From NCBI GenBank assembly GCA_047833645.1, contig CP181259.1, forward strand, positions 806,001 through 870,000: 64,000 bases of DNA, in the 5' to 3' direction. The notes below the pieces were generated by a model, which made no database searches, was not told the origin of the DNA, and saw nothing but the letters and a program-made list of their open reading frames with translations. Shown one piece after another: positions 35,269 to 42,870 of the stretch. Each line of letters begins with the position of its first letter. Position 1 is the first letter of the stretch. The DNA comes from Pseudolactococcus sp041800635 (GTDB lineage: Bacteria > Bacillota > Bacilli > Lactobacillales > Streptococcaceae). Position numbers and translations under genes: made by a program.

Positions 35269-36523
35269 ATTCAAGTTCTATCATTTCATGGAAGTTGTCA
35301 TAAAATGCCCTTTCCTTTTTCTGTTTAACAATAGAATCTACTAAATTCTGATTTTTTTCATCAAGTTCTTTTTCGTGAAATAAGTCCATTGTCTTTCGAG
35401 AACCAGTCAATCTATCAATCTCCATATTTCTTTTCAAAGAAGCAAAAACAGATGAATCAAGCCATTTTAGTGTTCGGTCATAACTGACTTCCCTAGGTTT
35501 ATTGACAAAGCCATAACTTTTATCGGAACCAAAAACATCTAACCATTCAATATCCCAATTACCTGTATCATCCTTAATATCCAAGTAATGAGAGATAATT
35601 TGACCTACTAAATTTTGTAGTGGAATATCGTTATACCAGAAATCAAAAATGACTTGTGTCGCTTTATCGCCAAATAACCTAATTTCATAACGATTTTTAT
35701 AGCCGTACAGCTCATGAATTTCATCAACAAATAGATTTCGAGCCATAGATTGTTCTTTATCTTTTTCATAGAAATTGATATAGATTGATTTACTTTTACG
35801 TGAACCAAAATATAAAGATAAGCCAGTAGAGATAAACTCGCCGTCTCGATATAAGAAACTTTCATTTGAAGAAAACTGCCTGAAAGGTGTTTGAATTTGA
35901 CCTGCCAACATTTTGTCATAAAGTTTACGTAAGTCATAGTTACCTTTTTTGGAATACATTTCATCAGTCGCTAAATCAAGACGAGTGAATTTTAAGTAAT
36001 CATCTAAATCTTCAAAATCAGTTACCTGTTTTTTCTTCATAGAAAAATGGAAACAATCTTGAAAAAACTGCTTCCATGTTCTATTTTGGTCTTTAAGTTC
36101 CTGTTCAAACTCACGACAACCACCACCATTAAACTCAACAAGTGTACCCATATCAATATTTTCACTATGACGTAAAATTCGTATACTGCCATAAGACATA
36201 CTCATGTTGTAGTTGTGCATACTTGATACATCAATATTGAATAAGTTACTATCCATGAGGAGTAAATCTTCAATCACTTCAAACCACTTCAAAGTTTTAA
36301 GTCTAATTCTTAGATAGTCAACACTTGTTTCTAGCTCATATTTTGAATTGTAACTCAGATAATCAAGGAGAACTTGCTTCTTTTTAGGGCTTAATGTTTT
36401 TTTACCAGAAAGCACATTAGAAATAAATACTTGTGAAACACCAACTATCTTACCGACATCTTTTTGAGATAAAAGGTAGTTTTTCATAATACCTTTTAAA
36501 TCAAAACTTTCGTCTATCGTCAT
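35261..36523 (-). CDS. MobT-family relaxase / Rep_trans initiator with HTH
   Basis: The 420-residue protein starts with a helix-turn-helix (LSQKDVGKIVGVSQVFISNVLSGKK, about 15-40) and continues with a Rep_trans (replication initiation factor) domain, including YLRIRLKTLKWFEV, FTRLDLATDEM and SIYINFYEKDKEQ. This HTH-MobT layout is that of ICESt3-type relaxases, related to Tn916 Orf20 and ICEBs1 NicK; they nick oriT and also initiate rolling-circle replication. The oriT candidate lies just upstream (36800-36953). Confidence 0.88.
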   Translation of the reverse strand: MTIDESFDLKGIMKNYLLSQKDVGKIVGVSQVFISNVLSGKKTLSPKKKQVLLDYLSYNSKYELETSVDYLRIRLKTLKWFEVIEDLLLMDSNLFNIDVSSMHNYNMSMSYGSIRILRHSENIDMGTLVEFNGGGCREFEQELKDQNRTWKQFFQDCFHFSMKKKQVTDFEDLDDYLKFTRLDLATDEMYSKKGNYDLRKLYDKMLAGQIQTPFRQFSSNESFLYRDGEFISTGLSLYFGSRKSKSIYINFYEKDKEQSMARNLFVDEIHELYGYKNRYEIRLFGDKATQVIFDFWYNDIPLQNLVGQIISHYLDIKDDTGNWDIEWLDVFGSDKSYGFVNKPREVSYDRTLKWLDSSVFASLKRNMEIDRLTGSRKTMDLFHEKELDEKNQNLVDSIVKQKKERAFYDNFHEMIELEYD

Positions 36524-36701
36524 GAACCAGATACTCCTTTTTAGTAATTTCTGTCATCTGATAGCGTGCTAATGAGAAATCATTACCACAATAATGTGTG
36601 CTAATGTCACTTTCAACTTCCATTAGGCTATTAGCGCCAATCACGTATGATTCATCAAAAACGCTATTTTCGCCTTTTACAACAACCGCATAATATTTCA
36701 T
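36501..36701 (-). CDS. Small protein overlapping the relaxase start
   Basis: The 66-residue protein (MKYYAVVVKGENSVFDESYVIG...) ends 23 nt inside the relaxase gene in another frame; its last codons contain the relaxase ribosome site. The first product of the relaxase operon after oriT. Function unknown; real because of tight overlap and start signal. Confidence 0.6.
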   Translation of the reverse strand: MKYYAVVVKGENSVFDESYVIGANSLMEVESDISTHYCGNDFSLARYQMTEITKKEYLVHDDRRKF

Positions 36702-36799
36702 ATTTAAATCTCTTTTCTAATCTTTTCTTGATTTCCATATAACCAATCAAGCTTACCTAGAAGCCTTTAAATAAAGAGTTTATTAAGTTGGTTATATTG

Positions 36800-36953
36800 T
36801 TACACCCCGTATTACAATTCGGGGTGTAAGCTGTTTTGCCTATGCCCTTGCGGGCATAGGCAAAGGTCTTGTAACTGCGTAACAAGACCGTAAAAACCGC
36901 ACTCAATACGCTTCCGCCTTACGGCTCCGCTTTTCGCCACGTCTTTTACGGTC
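36800..36953. other. Candidate oriT with four inverted repeats
   Basis: Between the relaxase block and tcpA lies an island of higher G+C with stacked hairpins. TTACACCCCG/CGGGGTGTAA (36800-36809, 36820-36829; loop TATTACAATT). GCCTATGCCC/GGGCATAGGC (36838-36847, 36852-36861). GGTCTTGT/ACAAGACC (36865-36872, 36882-36889). GACCGTAAAA/TTTTACGGTC (36886-36895, 36944-36953), which overlaps the third. In Tn916-like elements oriT occupies this place. An open frame across it (36812-37009) is not credible. The 304-nt gap 36,702-37,005 holds nothing else I can name. Confidence 0.7.
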
Positions 36954-37005
36954 TCGTTCCACAGACAAGTCCACCGCTCTAAGGTTCCTGTTTTTGATTC
37001 TTTTC

Positions 37006-38595
37006 TCATAATATAGCTTCACTAATAGCTACTTGGTAAGTTTTACCACTCGACTTATAGCTAATTGCCCTTTCAAACATAATTAAATCAGACATACTAA
37101 ATGTTTTATCAAATTCTTGACCAGCCGTTTCAAACTCAGACTTATACTTTTTGAAAACTCGATAATCAAGTTTCAGTTCATCTGATAGTTCTTTAGCCGT
37201 ATAAGTTTTAATCACAACATCTTGTTTATTAAATTCTAAATCAAGTCTTTCTAAAGTTTCAAACTCATCATAAAATGAAAATTCTTTAACATCAGGCAAT
37301 TCAGGAGAGAAAAACTCTCTAGCAGGACTACCAAATACACCATAATAACCACGACCATAAACACGTTCGCCATTAATTTGTTCAATATACTTAAAGTATT
37401 TATTTTTGTTTTCTTCTCCAAAAATAACCTCATATGAGAATTGAGACAAACGACCAACTGAAATACGTGTCATGATATTATCTTTAAAGGTGGACGGTAA
37501 ATCATCAGCTTTTACATTCTGAGTTGCGATAATCGCAAAGAAGCCCGCTTGACGACCTTTCAAGATAATCTGTTTTAAAGCTCCCATAGCCCGCTCAGCT
37601 TCTAACATCATTTCTCTATCTTCTGACATCATAGCACGTAAAGAGGGAAACTCATCAATGATCAAAAAAGCAGGTTTCAATTCATATTCTTGAAAATTTC
37701 CTAGCTCTTTTTGATTTTTTTCTTTTTGAAGTTGACGCATTGTCGCATAACGAATTTCCATGTTTTCTTTAAACTCAATAATTTTATTAATCATATCAGC
37801 TACTTCAAAAACCACCCTATCCTGTAGGACTGGTAATTCAGCTAAAGAAACAAAATCAGCTTGTTTAGGGTCTAGTATCTCGACAAGACCCTCTCTAAGC
37901 AGTCCATTTAAAATAGAGCGTAAGAGAACCGTTTTACCACCACCAGTACCACCAGCAATTAACAGATGAGGGTTATGCACAAAGTCCCAAAAGACATCTT
38001 CCATAAGGATAAGTCCTTTGTCAACCACACGTACATCTTTAGCTGAGATGCGACCTAAGATAGTGTCCGCAGAATAAACATAGCTAATATAGCCTTTTTC
38101 ATCTATTCTACCCATCATATCTGCAGAGTACATCACTTCTAAAGCACCGCCAATGTTTAAAAACTTATCTTGAAATTGTCTACCCTCTAACTGAAAAGTT
38201 ACCACAATAGTGTACTTATTTTGTTTTAGATAGACATTAGGTAGTTTAATTTTATCTGTTCTATCTTTACGTTTTACAGCGTAGTAAATTTTATTTTCTA
38301 GCAAATGACGATATAATAATCTTCTATTGGATAGCTTTTTAAAAAACCAAAATTTGATATGAAGCAACCGATACAAAATAAAAGTACCAATAAAACTCAC
38401 CAGAACTACAAAAAGAAAGTAAACAAGTAAGAAATATAAATTTGAAATCAGTTGTGAAAATAAAAGATAAGTCAAAAGTCCAAATAAAAGCAAAAAAGGC
38501 AAAAGTAAAAAAGTAACCGTCATTCTTGATACTACTTTTTCTTTTTTGCCTATTTTTATACCTCTAAAATAGAAAATCTGTTTTAACAATTTCAT
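37006..38595 (-). CDS. TcpA, FtsK/SpoIIIE-type coupling protein
   Basis: The 529-residue protein has two N-terminal membrane segments (about 27-75) and an FtsK-like ATPase with Walker A GGTGGGKTVLL (about 214), Walker B FLIIDEFPSL and ATQNVKADDLP. It brings the relaxosome to the secretion channel, as Orf21 of Tn916 and ConQ of ICEBs1 do. The C-terminal KELSDELKLDYRVFKKYK resembles a small HTH and may contact DNA. Confidence 0.92.
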   Translation of the reverse strand: MKLLKQIFYFRGIKIGKKEKVVSRMTVTFLLLPFLLLFGLLTYLLFSQLISNLYFLLVYFLFVVLVSFIGTFILYRLLHIKFWFFKKLSNRRLLYRHLLENKIYYAVKRKDRTDKIKLPNVYLKQNKYTIVVTFQLEGRQFQDKFLNIGGALEVMYSADMMGRIDEKGYISYVYSADTILGRISAKDVRVVDKGLILMEDVFWDFVHNPHLLIAGGTGGGKTVLLRSILNGLLREGLVEILDPKQADFVSLAELPVLQDRVVFEVADMINKIIEFKENMEIRYATMRQLQKEKNQKELGNFQEYELKPAFLIIDEFPSLRAMMSEDREMMLEAERAMGALKQIILKGRQAGFFAIIATQNVKADDLPSTFKDNIMTRISVGRLSQFSYEVIFGEENKNKYFKYIEQINGERVYGRGYYGVFGSPAREFFSPELPDVKEFSFYDEFETLERLDLEFNKQDVVIKTYTAKELSDELKLDYRVFKKYKSEFETAGQEFDKTFSMSDLIMFERAISYKSSGKTYQVAISEAIL

Positions 38596-38622
38596 TTAAC
38601 ACCACTCCCTAAAAATCAAAGA

Positions 38623-39153
38623 TTATTTCTTTTGACTTTCTTCTTTTGGTTTGGGTGGTTGTGGTGCAGGAGCAGTTGAGTGGTCACTTACTTTTCCCAA
38701 GCCTTCAGAAGAGACCGTGAAATAATAATCAGGCACTACTTCTTGACGAGTTCTACCATTTGCGGTAGTCACTTCAACACGTTTTGTGCCAGTTTGTAAT
38801 CGAGCAATAACTTTACCAGTCAAACGGACGCGATCATTCATTTTGAATTTAGTGTCATCAAAGTCTAATGGGACACGAATGTCCATATTGTCTTTTTGGA
38901 CTTCTGAATAAACTTGCACATAGAGTTGCTCAATTTTATGTGTATTTTCAACTTTTTGTAAGTTTTTATCAGGTTGCTCTTTATCCAGTTCAGCTTGACT
39001 GTCATAAATTGCACCAGTTTCAGTATCTTCATAATTGAACCGTTCCGAAGCAATCGTATCAAGATAAGTTAACCCGCCATAAGTTGCTTCAACATCAACA
39101 GAATATTCCTTATTGAAAGTATCAAGACCATATTTTTTCTTTGCTTTTGCCAT
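38623..39153 (-). CDS. ICE accessory protein upstream of tcpA (Orf22 position)
   Basis: The 176-residue soluble protein has a beta-rich middle (MNDRVRLTGKVIARLQTGTKRVEV, OB-fold-like) and a Pro/Lys-rich tail. In Tn916 two DUF961-type genes, orf23 and orf22, precede the coupling protein; this gene holds the orf22 slot. Membership in that family is not certain. It overlaps the next upstream gene by one base. Confidence 0.5.
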   Translation of the reverse strand: MAKAKKKYGLDTFNKEYSVDVEATYGGLTYLDTIASERFNYEDTETGAIYDSQAELDKEQPDKNLQKVENTHKIEQLYVQVYSEVQKDNMDIRVPLDFDDTKFKMNDRVRLTGKVIARLQTGTKRVEVTTANGRTRQEVVPDYYFTVSSEGLGKVSDHSTAPAPQPPKPKEESQKK

Positions 39154-39464
39154 TATTTCATCTCCTCTACACTATCCGCAAAAATGACAGCGGAATCTTT
39201 TACACCAGCAATACCCTCATCAAACATGAAGCCACCTAGTTTGGGTTTGATCACTTTCACTTGTACACGACTGTCAGGCACAAAGCCTTTATTAGCAGGT
39301 ACAACCACACGGAAATTAGGCTCATCTAAACCACTCGCACTATAGACAAACAAGTCAGGTTGTGTCATAGTTTTCTTGAGTTTAGTCGGGTTAGGATTGA
39401 TCCAAATCTTCTTATCCTCGACAATTTCTTCCAGCTTTACTGAAAGTGTTTTTAATGCAGACAT
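39153..39464 (-). CDS. DUF961/YdcP-like protein (Orf23 position)
   Basis: The 103-residue product (VVPANKGFVPDSRVQVKVIKP, then GFMFDEGIAGVKDSAVIFADSVEEM) resembles the DUF961/YdcP type found at the head of Tn916-like transfer operons. It starts at an ATG 8 nt behind a TAGGAG site. Function unknown. Confidence 0.5.
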   Translation of the reverse strand: MSALKTLSVKLEEIVEDKKIWINPNPTKLKKTMTQPDLFVYSASGLDEPNFRVVVPANKGFVPDSRVQVKVIKPKLGGFMFDEGIAGVKDSAVIFADSVEEMK

Positions 39465-39587
39465 ATGTTATCTCCTAAAAATAATCATTGTAATCAAAAA
39501 TAAAAGAACTGGAAGCACAGCCATTTGATTAGTTTAACTTCACGACACGCAGTTTAATGACTTGCTTAGGTCAATATCGTCAAGATT

Positions 39588-39836
39588 TTACTTATTCTCG
39601 TCCTCCGATTGTTTTACCCAAGAACTAAAAATATGATTGAATATAAATGAAAACTCATCTTCTTTGATAGGCTCAGGTTTAAAGCCATTTATTTTTTTAA
39701 CCGAATTATCTATTTCTTGCCAGCGTCTTTTTTTCTCAGCTTCACGAAAAACAGACCTCATACCGTCTTTTAATTCCTCAACACTAAGTGCTTCAATCTC
39801 TTTTTTAGTCATATTTTCAATTTTTTTATTCTTCAT
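39588..39836 (-). CDS. Small ICE hypothetical protein
   Basis: The 82-residue product starts at the ATG 39834-39836, though no good ribosome site is visible. It is highly charged (MTKKEIEALSVEELKDGMRS; EAEKKRRWQEID) and has no recognised domain. Confidence 0.5.
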   Translation of the reverse strand: MKNKKIENMTKKEIEALSVEELKDGMRSVFREAEKKRRWQEIDNSVKKINGFKPEPIKEDEFSFIFNHIFSSWVKQSEDENK

Positions 39837-39885
39837 CAGCAACCATTTTATATATATATCTAACCTCTCGTCATTTTTATTTTAT

Positions 39886-39973
39886 GTAGCTTTCAGGGAT
39901 TGAACCTGTTACACGTTGAACCAAAAACACGCTAGATATTTTAAACGCATAATCTTACCATTAAGAAAGCCAC
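39886..39973 (-). other. tRNA-like sequence inside the ICE, anticodon arm abnormal
   Basis: On the minus strand the acceptor arms GTGGCTT and AAGCTAC pair over 7 bp (one G-U), with discriminator A. A D-like hairpin CTTA-ATGG-TAAG contains GG. A T arm CAGG-TTCAATC-CCTG is near canonical. The region between them is 44 nt; ATGCG can pair with CGTGT but leaves a 14-nt loop, so no anticodon can be assigned. It may be a degenerate tRNA or a tRNA mimic. Confidence 0.5.
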
Positions 39974-39976
39974 TAA

Positions 39977-40003
39977 AAAACAAGATACTCAATACCTTGT
40001 TTT
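39977..40003. terminator. Hairpin 5' of the tRNA-like sequence
   Basis: AAAACAAG and CTTGTTTT form a perfect 8-bp stem around an 11-nt loop, usable as a terminator stem on either strand, immediately upstream of the tRNA-like segment on the minus strand. A second hairpin GACTGA/TCAGTC lies at 40057-40073. The 372-nt gap 39,837-40,208 contains these, the tRNA-like segment and a 17-codon ORF. Confidence 0.5.
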
Positions 40004-40114
40004 CAATCTCAGTTAATTCAATTATCAAATAGTACATAAGGCTCTGTCCTAGCTTTGACTGATATATTCAGTCATTAATCTTAGTTTTATATAGCTAAAC
40101 AGTTTATGACATGT

Positions 40115-40168
40115 TCAGGTCAAAATCGAAAAAATAATCTTTTGTAACCAACCAAAAAAGTTTGACAT
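40115..40168 (-). CDS. 17-residue hydrophobic peptide with strong ribosome site
   Basis: GGAGG lies 9 nt ahead of the ATG (40166-40168). The product reads MSNFFGWLQKIIFSILT, an amphipathic or membrane-inserting helix. The stop lies inside repeat copy two. It could be a leader peptide for downstream genes, a small toxin, or chance; the strong ribosome site is the main support. Confidence 0.4.
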   Translation of the reverse strand: MSNFFGWLQKIIFSILT

Positions 40169-40208
40169 TTTCTATACCTCCATAAGTTAATACAGTTTTA
40201 CGACTTGC

Positions 40209-40595
40209 TCAGGTCATTTTAAAAGACAAAAGTTTAACATCACTAATACCCAACACAACATATCCTTCTTTTTGTTCAAAGTCCGTCATATAGATAATTT
40301 TTGCTTGTATTTTATCAGCTTGTTCAACATCAGAGACAGGAAAATAATCTGATATAGGTTCATCTATATATTTAACATCTGATAATAAAGATTTCTCAGA
40401 ATGAATTGTTCCTAATGCTAAATAAGTTCCTTTTCCCCAAGTCTGATATTTTTCAGTATCATTAGTCCAAGCAGACATGATTAAAATATCGCCAACCTCA
40501 TAGTCACGGTCGTTTTTCCGAATTTCAAATGTTTTAACACCTGTTAAGACATCAGCAAAATACTTTATATTTTCCTTTATTTTATGAATTTTCAT
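40209..40595 (-). CDS. DUF3850 (ASCH/PUA-like) protein
   Basis: The 128-residue protein carries FEIRKNDRDYEVGDILIM near residues 23-40, the hallmark of DUF3850, a PUA/ASCH-like RNA-binding fold common in phages and ICEs. It overlaps the coiled-coil gene upstream by 14 bp. Its biological role is unknown. Confidence 0.75.
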   Translation of the reverse strand: MKIHKIKENIKYFADVLTGVKTFEIRKNDRDYEVGDILIMSAWTNDTEKYQTWGKGTYLALGTIHSEKSLLSDVKYIDEPISDYFPVSDVEQADKIQAKIIYMTDFEQKEGYVVLGISDVKLLSFKMT

Positions 40596-40902
40596 TGATT
40601 TTTTTATCCAACGCTCCTTTAAAGTAAATCAAATTATCAATTTCACTACGCAATTTGTCAGGTATGACTTCATCTAAATCACGAATTTGTTTTTTTGTTT
40701 TTAAAATTTCTTCTGAAATTCCTCTTTCTAAAAGCGTTAACTTTTCCTTGAGTTTAACTTTTTCTATTGCTATTTTAGAAAGCCTTTTTTCTCTATCTGA
40801 AATCATTTTATCAAGCAAATAATCTTTATGCTTCAACTCACTATTAACATACGATAAATTATATCCGCCACCTTTAGACTTTGGTATTATTGTTAATTTC
40901 AT
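40582..40902 (-). CDS. Coiled-coil ICE accessory protein
   Basis: The 106-residue product is a charged helical protein (ISDREKRLSKIAIEKVKLKEK, KTKKQIRDLDEVIPDKL). It overlaps neighbours on both sides (4 and 14 bp), so the three genes are translated as a block. No family recognised. Confidence 0.6.
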   Translation of the reverse strand: MKLTIIPKSKGGGYNLSYVNSELKHKDYLLDKMISDREKRLSKIAIEKVKLKEKLTLLERGISEEILKTKKQIRDLDEVIPDKLRSEIDNLIYFKGALDKKINENS

Positions 40903-41168
40903 AATATCCTCCTACTCCGAGATATTGCATTCAATTCCTTTTTTTGCTTATTAGTCAAAGTACTATTAAATTCTCTCAATCTCCTAAACCAAAATTTAAG
41001 CTGTCTTTCTACCTCTTGATATTCCTCGCTAAACCTAACTCTTTCAACTACCAAACCGTTAGGATATGTTGGAAACCGACTACTATTAACTTCAGCAGAC
41101 CAATAATCTACCTTTGAATTAAGGTGTTCACTTTCTTCAATTTGTTCTTGTGTAATCAAGCTGATCAT
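40899..41168 (-). CDS. Small ICE accessory protein
   Basis: The 89-residue helical protein has a C-terminal LKFWFRRLREFNSTLTNKQKKEL stretch. The start is uncertain: the first ATG directly follows GGAGA, too close for a normal ribosome site, and a TTG four codons later has better spacing. No family recognised. Confidence 0.55.
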   Translation of the reverse strand: MISLITQEQIEESEHLNSKVDYWSAEVNSSRFPTYPNGLVVERVRFSEEYQEVERQLKFWFRRLREFNSTLTNKQKKELNAISRSRRIL

Positions 41169-41194
41169 TCTCCTACAATTTAAATAACAAAAAA

Positions 41195-41212
41195 GACTAG
41201 ATTTCTCTAGTC
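41195..41212 (-). terminator. Terminator after the paired small genes
   Basis: GACTAGA and TCTAGTC pair on the minus strand, followed by TTTTTTG. The stem sequence is the same as at 41793-41808. Confidence 0.75.
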
Positions 41213-41219
41213 ATTTTAT

Positions 41220-41465
41220 CTAATATTCAGATGATTGGTACTCGTCCCATAATTCTTGATAATAATCTGCATTATCCAAAACGATTTTTGCAATCTTCTT
41301 CAAATGCCTATTAGGAATATCGCCATCTCTCAATGTACCATCTAAAAATACAGAACCTACTTCTTCGCCAGTAATGTAGATATGAACATGTGCTGACTGC
41401 TTCTTATGATTATGCTCATTAGTTCTAATTTCTATTCTATATTTTACGTAATATTCATTAGGCAT
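41220..41465 (-). CDS. DUF4160-like protein, copy 2
   Basis: The ATG at 41463-41465 overlaps the previous gene by 8 bp; 81 residues. It contains SAHVHIYITGEEVGSVFL and ends in LDNADYYQELWDEY, the pattern of DUF4160 proteins, which often pair with DUF2442 in toxin-antitoxin-like modules. It shares length, order of motifs and the Y-x3-W-x2-Y end with the upstream gene, so the two look like a tandem duplication. Confidence 0.6.
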   Translation of the reverse strand: MPNEYYVKYRIEIRTNEHNHKKQSAHVHIYITGEEVGSVFLDGTLRDGDIPNRHLKKIAKIVLDNADYYQELWDEYQSSEY

Positions 41466-41721
41466 GTGCAATACCCTCTACATAATCAGACCAAGTTTCA
41501 AGGTAATTTTCTTGATTTATTTCCAATTGCTTTTTGGCAAATTTAATATCGTAAATTGACATTTCATTGTCAAACAAGATATTTAATGTTTTCAAATCAA
41601 ATATACCAATCAATTCTCCGTCATCATAAAATCTCATTTGTGGTTTATCAGGATTATTTTTTATATCGTCTTTATCCATACTCAAACGATATTCTCCAAA
41701 AACACCAACAGTTTTACGCAT
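41458..41721 (-). CDS. DUF4160-like protein, copy 1
   Basis: The 87-residue protein starts at an ATG with a GAGGAGG site. It contains MRFYDDGELIGIFDLKTLNIL and ends in INQENYLETWSDYVE, aligning in layout with the next gene. No histidine pair is present, unlike copy 2. Role unknown. Confidence 0.55.
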   Translation of the reverse strand: MRKTVGVFGEYRLSMDKDDIKNNPDKPQMRFYDDGELIGIFDLKTLNILFDNEMSIYDIKFAKKQLEINQENYLETWSDYVEGIAHA

Positions 41722-41784
41722 ATTGTTTACCTCCTCAATTCTTTCTTTATTTCATTATACCATAAAGACAACCATACTAATAAA

Positions 41785-42304
41785 ACAAAAAAGACTAGAA
41801 ATCTAGTCAATTATATCTTCATCTTCTCTAAACAACTTTCAAATCAGATTTTTCTTCTTACTTTGATAGCCTACAAGTTATTCAGCCACTTGTTCGTGAG
41901 GACTGAGACAAAGTAGCGAACTCTATCTTTCTCACGCATATCAAGACAAGGACGGACTTAATAGCCCTCAACTTTCACATGACATTCAGTATTTTTAATA
42001 TTGTTTTTACAATTCAAATTTACTGTCGTTTATGCTACTAATACAGACTTCTTCGGTTATAACCTTATTTCTAAAGTTTCACAACACAGGTCTTACTTGG
42101 ATAATGGCAACGTTTGACTAACAATCCCTTGTTAGTTACTATTGTCTTATTCTTACACCGTAAGCGTCTATTATAGACCCCCAAAGTTTCTTGCCTTACT
42201 CTCAACTATCATTGCTATATGCTTAACTTGCTAGGCTTTTACCTAGTTTCACTATCTCACAATAGCTGCTTTAACTTAAATTACAATATCTCACAAATTA
42301 AGTT
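41785..42304 (-). ncRNA. Candidate long structured non-coding RNA (~515 nt)
   Basis: A promoter (42312-42342) and an intrinsic terminator (41793-41808) bound a stretch with no open frame of note on the minus strand. At least eight local hairpins are present. ACTAACAA/TTGTTAGT with a 4-nt loop (42117-42136). CTAGG/CCTAG (42231-42246). AACTTAA/TTAAGTT near the 5' end. GTCTAT/ATAGAC. GGTTATAACC. GTTCG/CGAAC around a long internal region. ACAAGT/ACTTGT. The size range fits large structured RNAs of mobile elements (ROOL, GOLLD, HEARO), but I cannot assign a class. Confidence 0.6.
41793..41808 (-). terminator. Intrinsic terminator of the candidate ncRNA
   Basis: GACTAGA-TT-TCTAGTC on the minus strand followed by TTTTTTGTTTT. 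It lies upstream of the DUF4160-like gene start, so it ends a separate transcript coming from 42.3 kb. Confidence 0.85.
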
Positions 42305-42311
42305 ACCAAGA

Positions 42312-42342
42312 ATTATACCACATACAGTCAGAAAGGTGTCAA
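42312..42342 (-). promoter_or_regulatory. Consensus promoter for the candidate ncRNA
   Basis: Perfect TTGACA (42337-42342) and perfect TATAAT (42312-42317) on the minus strand, 19 nt apart. Spacing is longer than ideal, but both hexamers are consensus. No protein gene follows for over 500 nt. Confidence 0.75.
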
Positions 42343-42510
42343 CCTTATTTTCACTGACTTAATCTAAAAGCTGTTTAGAAAAGATGAAGTGATTAATATT
42401 ATATCACTTTATGAGCAATTTATCTGCTCTAAACTACTTACAAGGAAAGTTGGGAAAATACTTATAAGCAGTTTACAACAGACAAACATTGTCTATTGTC
42501 ATTTTCACAG

Positions 42511-42655
42511 GAAACAAACATATCTAAGTTGATACTCATTGACAATTATTTTCTTTATTACTAAAGAAACAAACATACCGAAGTTGGCACTCATTGATAA
42601 TTGTTTTCCTGACTTAATAGAAACAAGCACATTCATGTTGTATGATGTTCAGCAG
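42511..42655 (+). repeat. Three ~55-bp direct repeats
   Basis: Units start GAAACAA(A/G)CA at 42511, 42566 and 42620. The first two share AAGTTG, ACTCATTGA and AATT-TTTTC; the third is only partly conserved. Spacings of 55 and 54 bp. No gene is visible in 42,343-43,440. Confidence 0.7.
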
Positions 42656-42870
42656 GTGCTTTCTATCCGAAAATTAAAAAGTATCAGCATAACCTGATAC
42701 TCGCATTTATTGGTAATCTATCAATAAAAAAATGATAGAGAAAAATTCATTTACTTTGTAAATTTACGACACAAAAAGAAAAGTAAGAATTGTGGCTCAT
42801 ATCATCGCCTACTACAATTTGTGAAGTTTGAGGGGAATCTCTATCGTAAAGTTTTGTGAAATATTCTATA

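Larger units (their letters stand above)
39550..40216 (-). repeat. Three dispersed copies of a 24-bp pseudo-palindromic motif
   Basis: On the plus strand the motif reads CAGTTTWATGACWTGYTCAGGTCA, at 39550-39573, 40100-40122 and 40193-40216. Its core is a GAC-x-TG / CA-x-GTC dyad. Copies two and three contain the stop codons of a 17-residue ORF and of the DUF3850 gene. All are in the same orientation. Confidence 0.65.

Noticed and set aside
36812..37009. 65-codon open frame over the oriT candidate
   Set aside because: Composition does not look like a protein of this element, and the DNA is made of inverted repeats.
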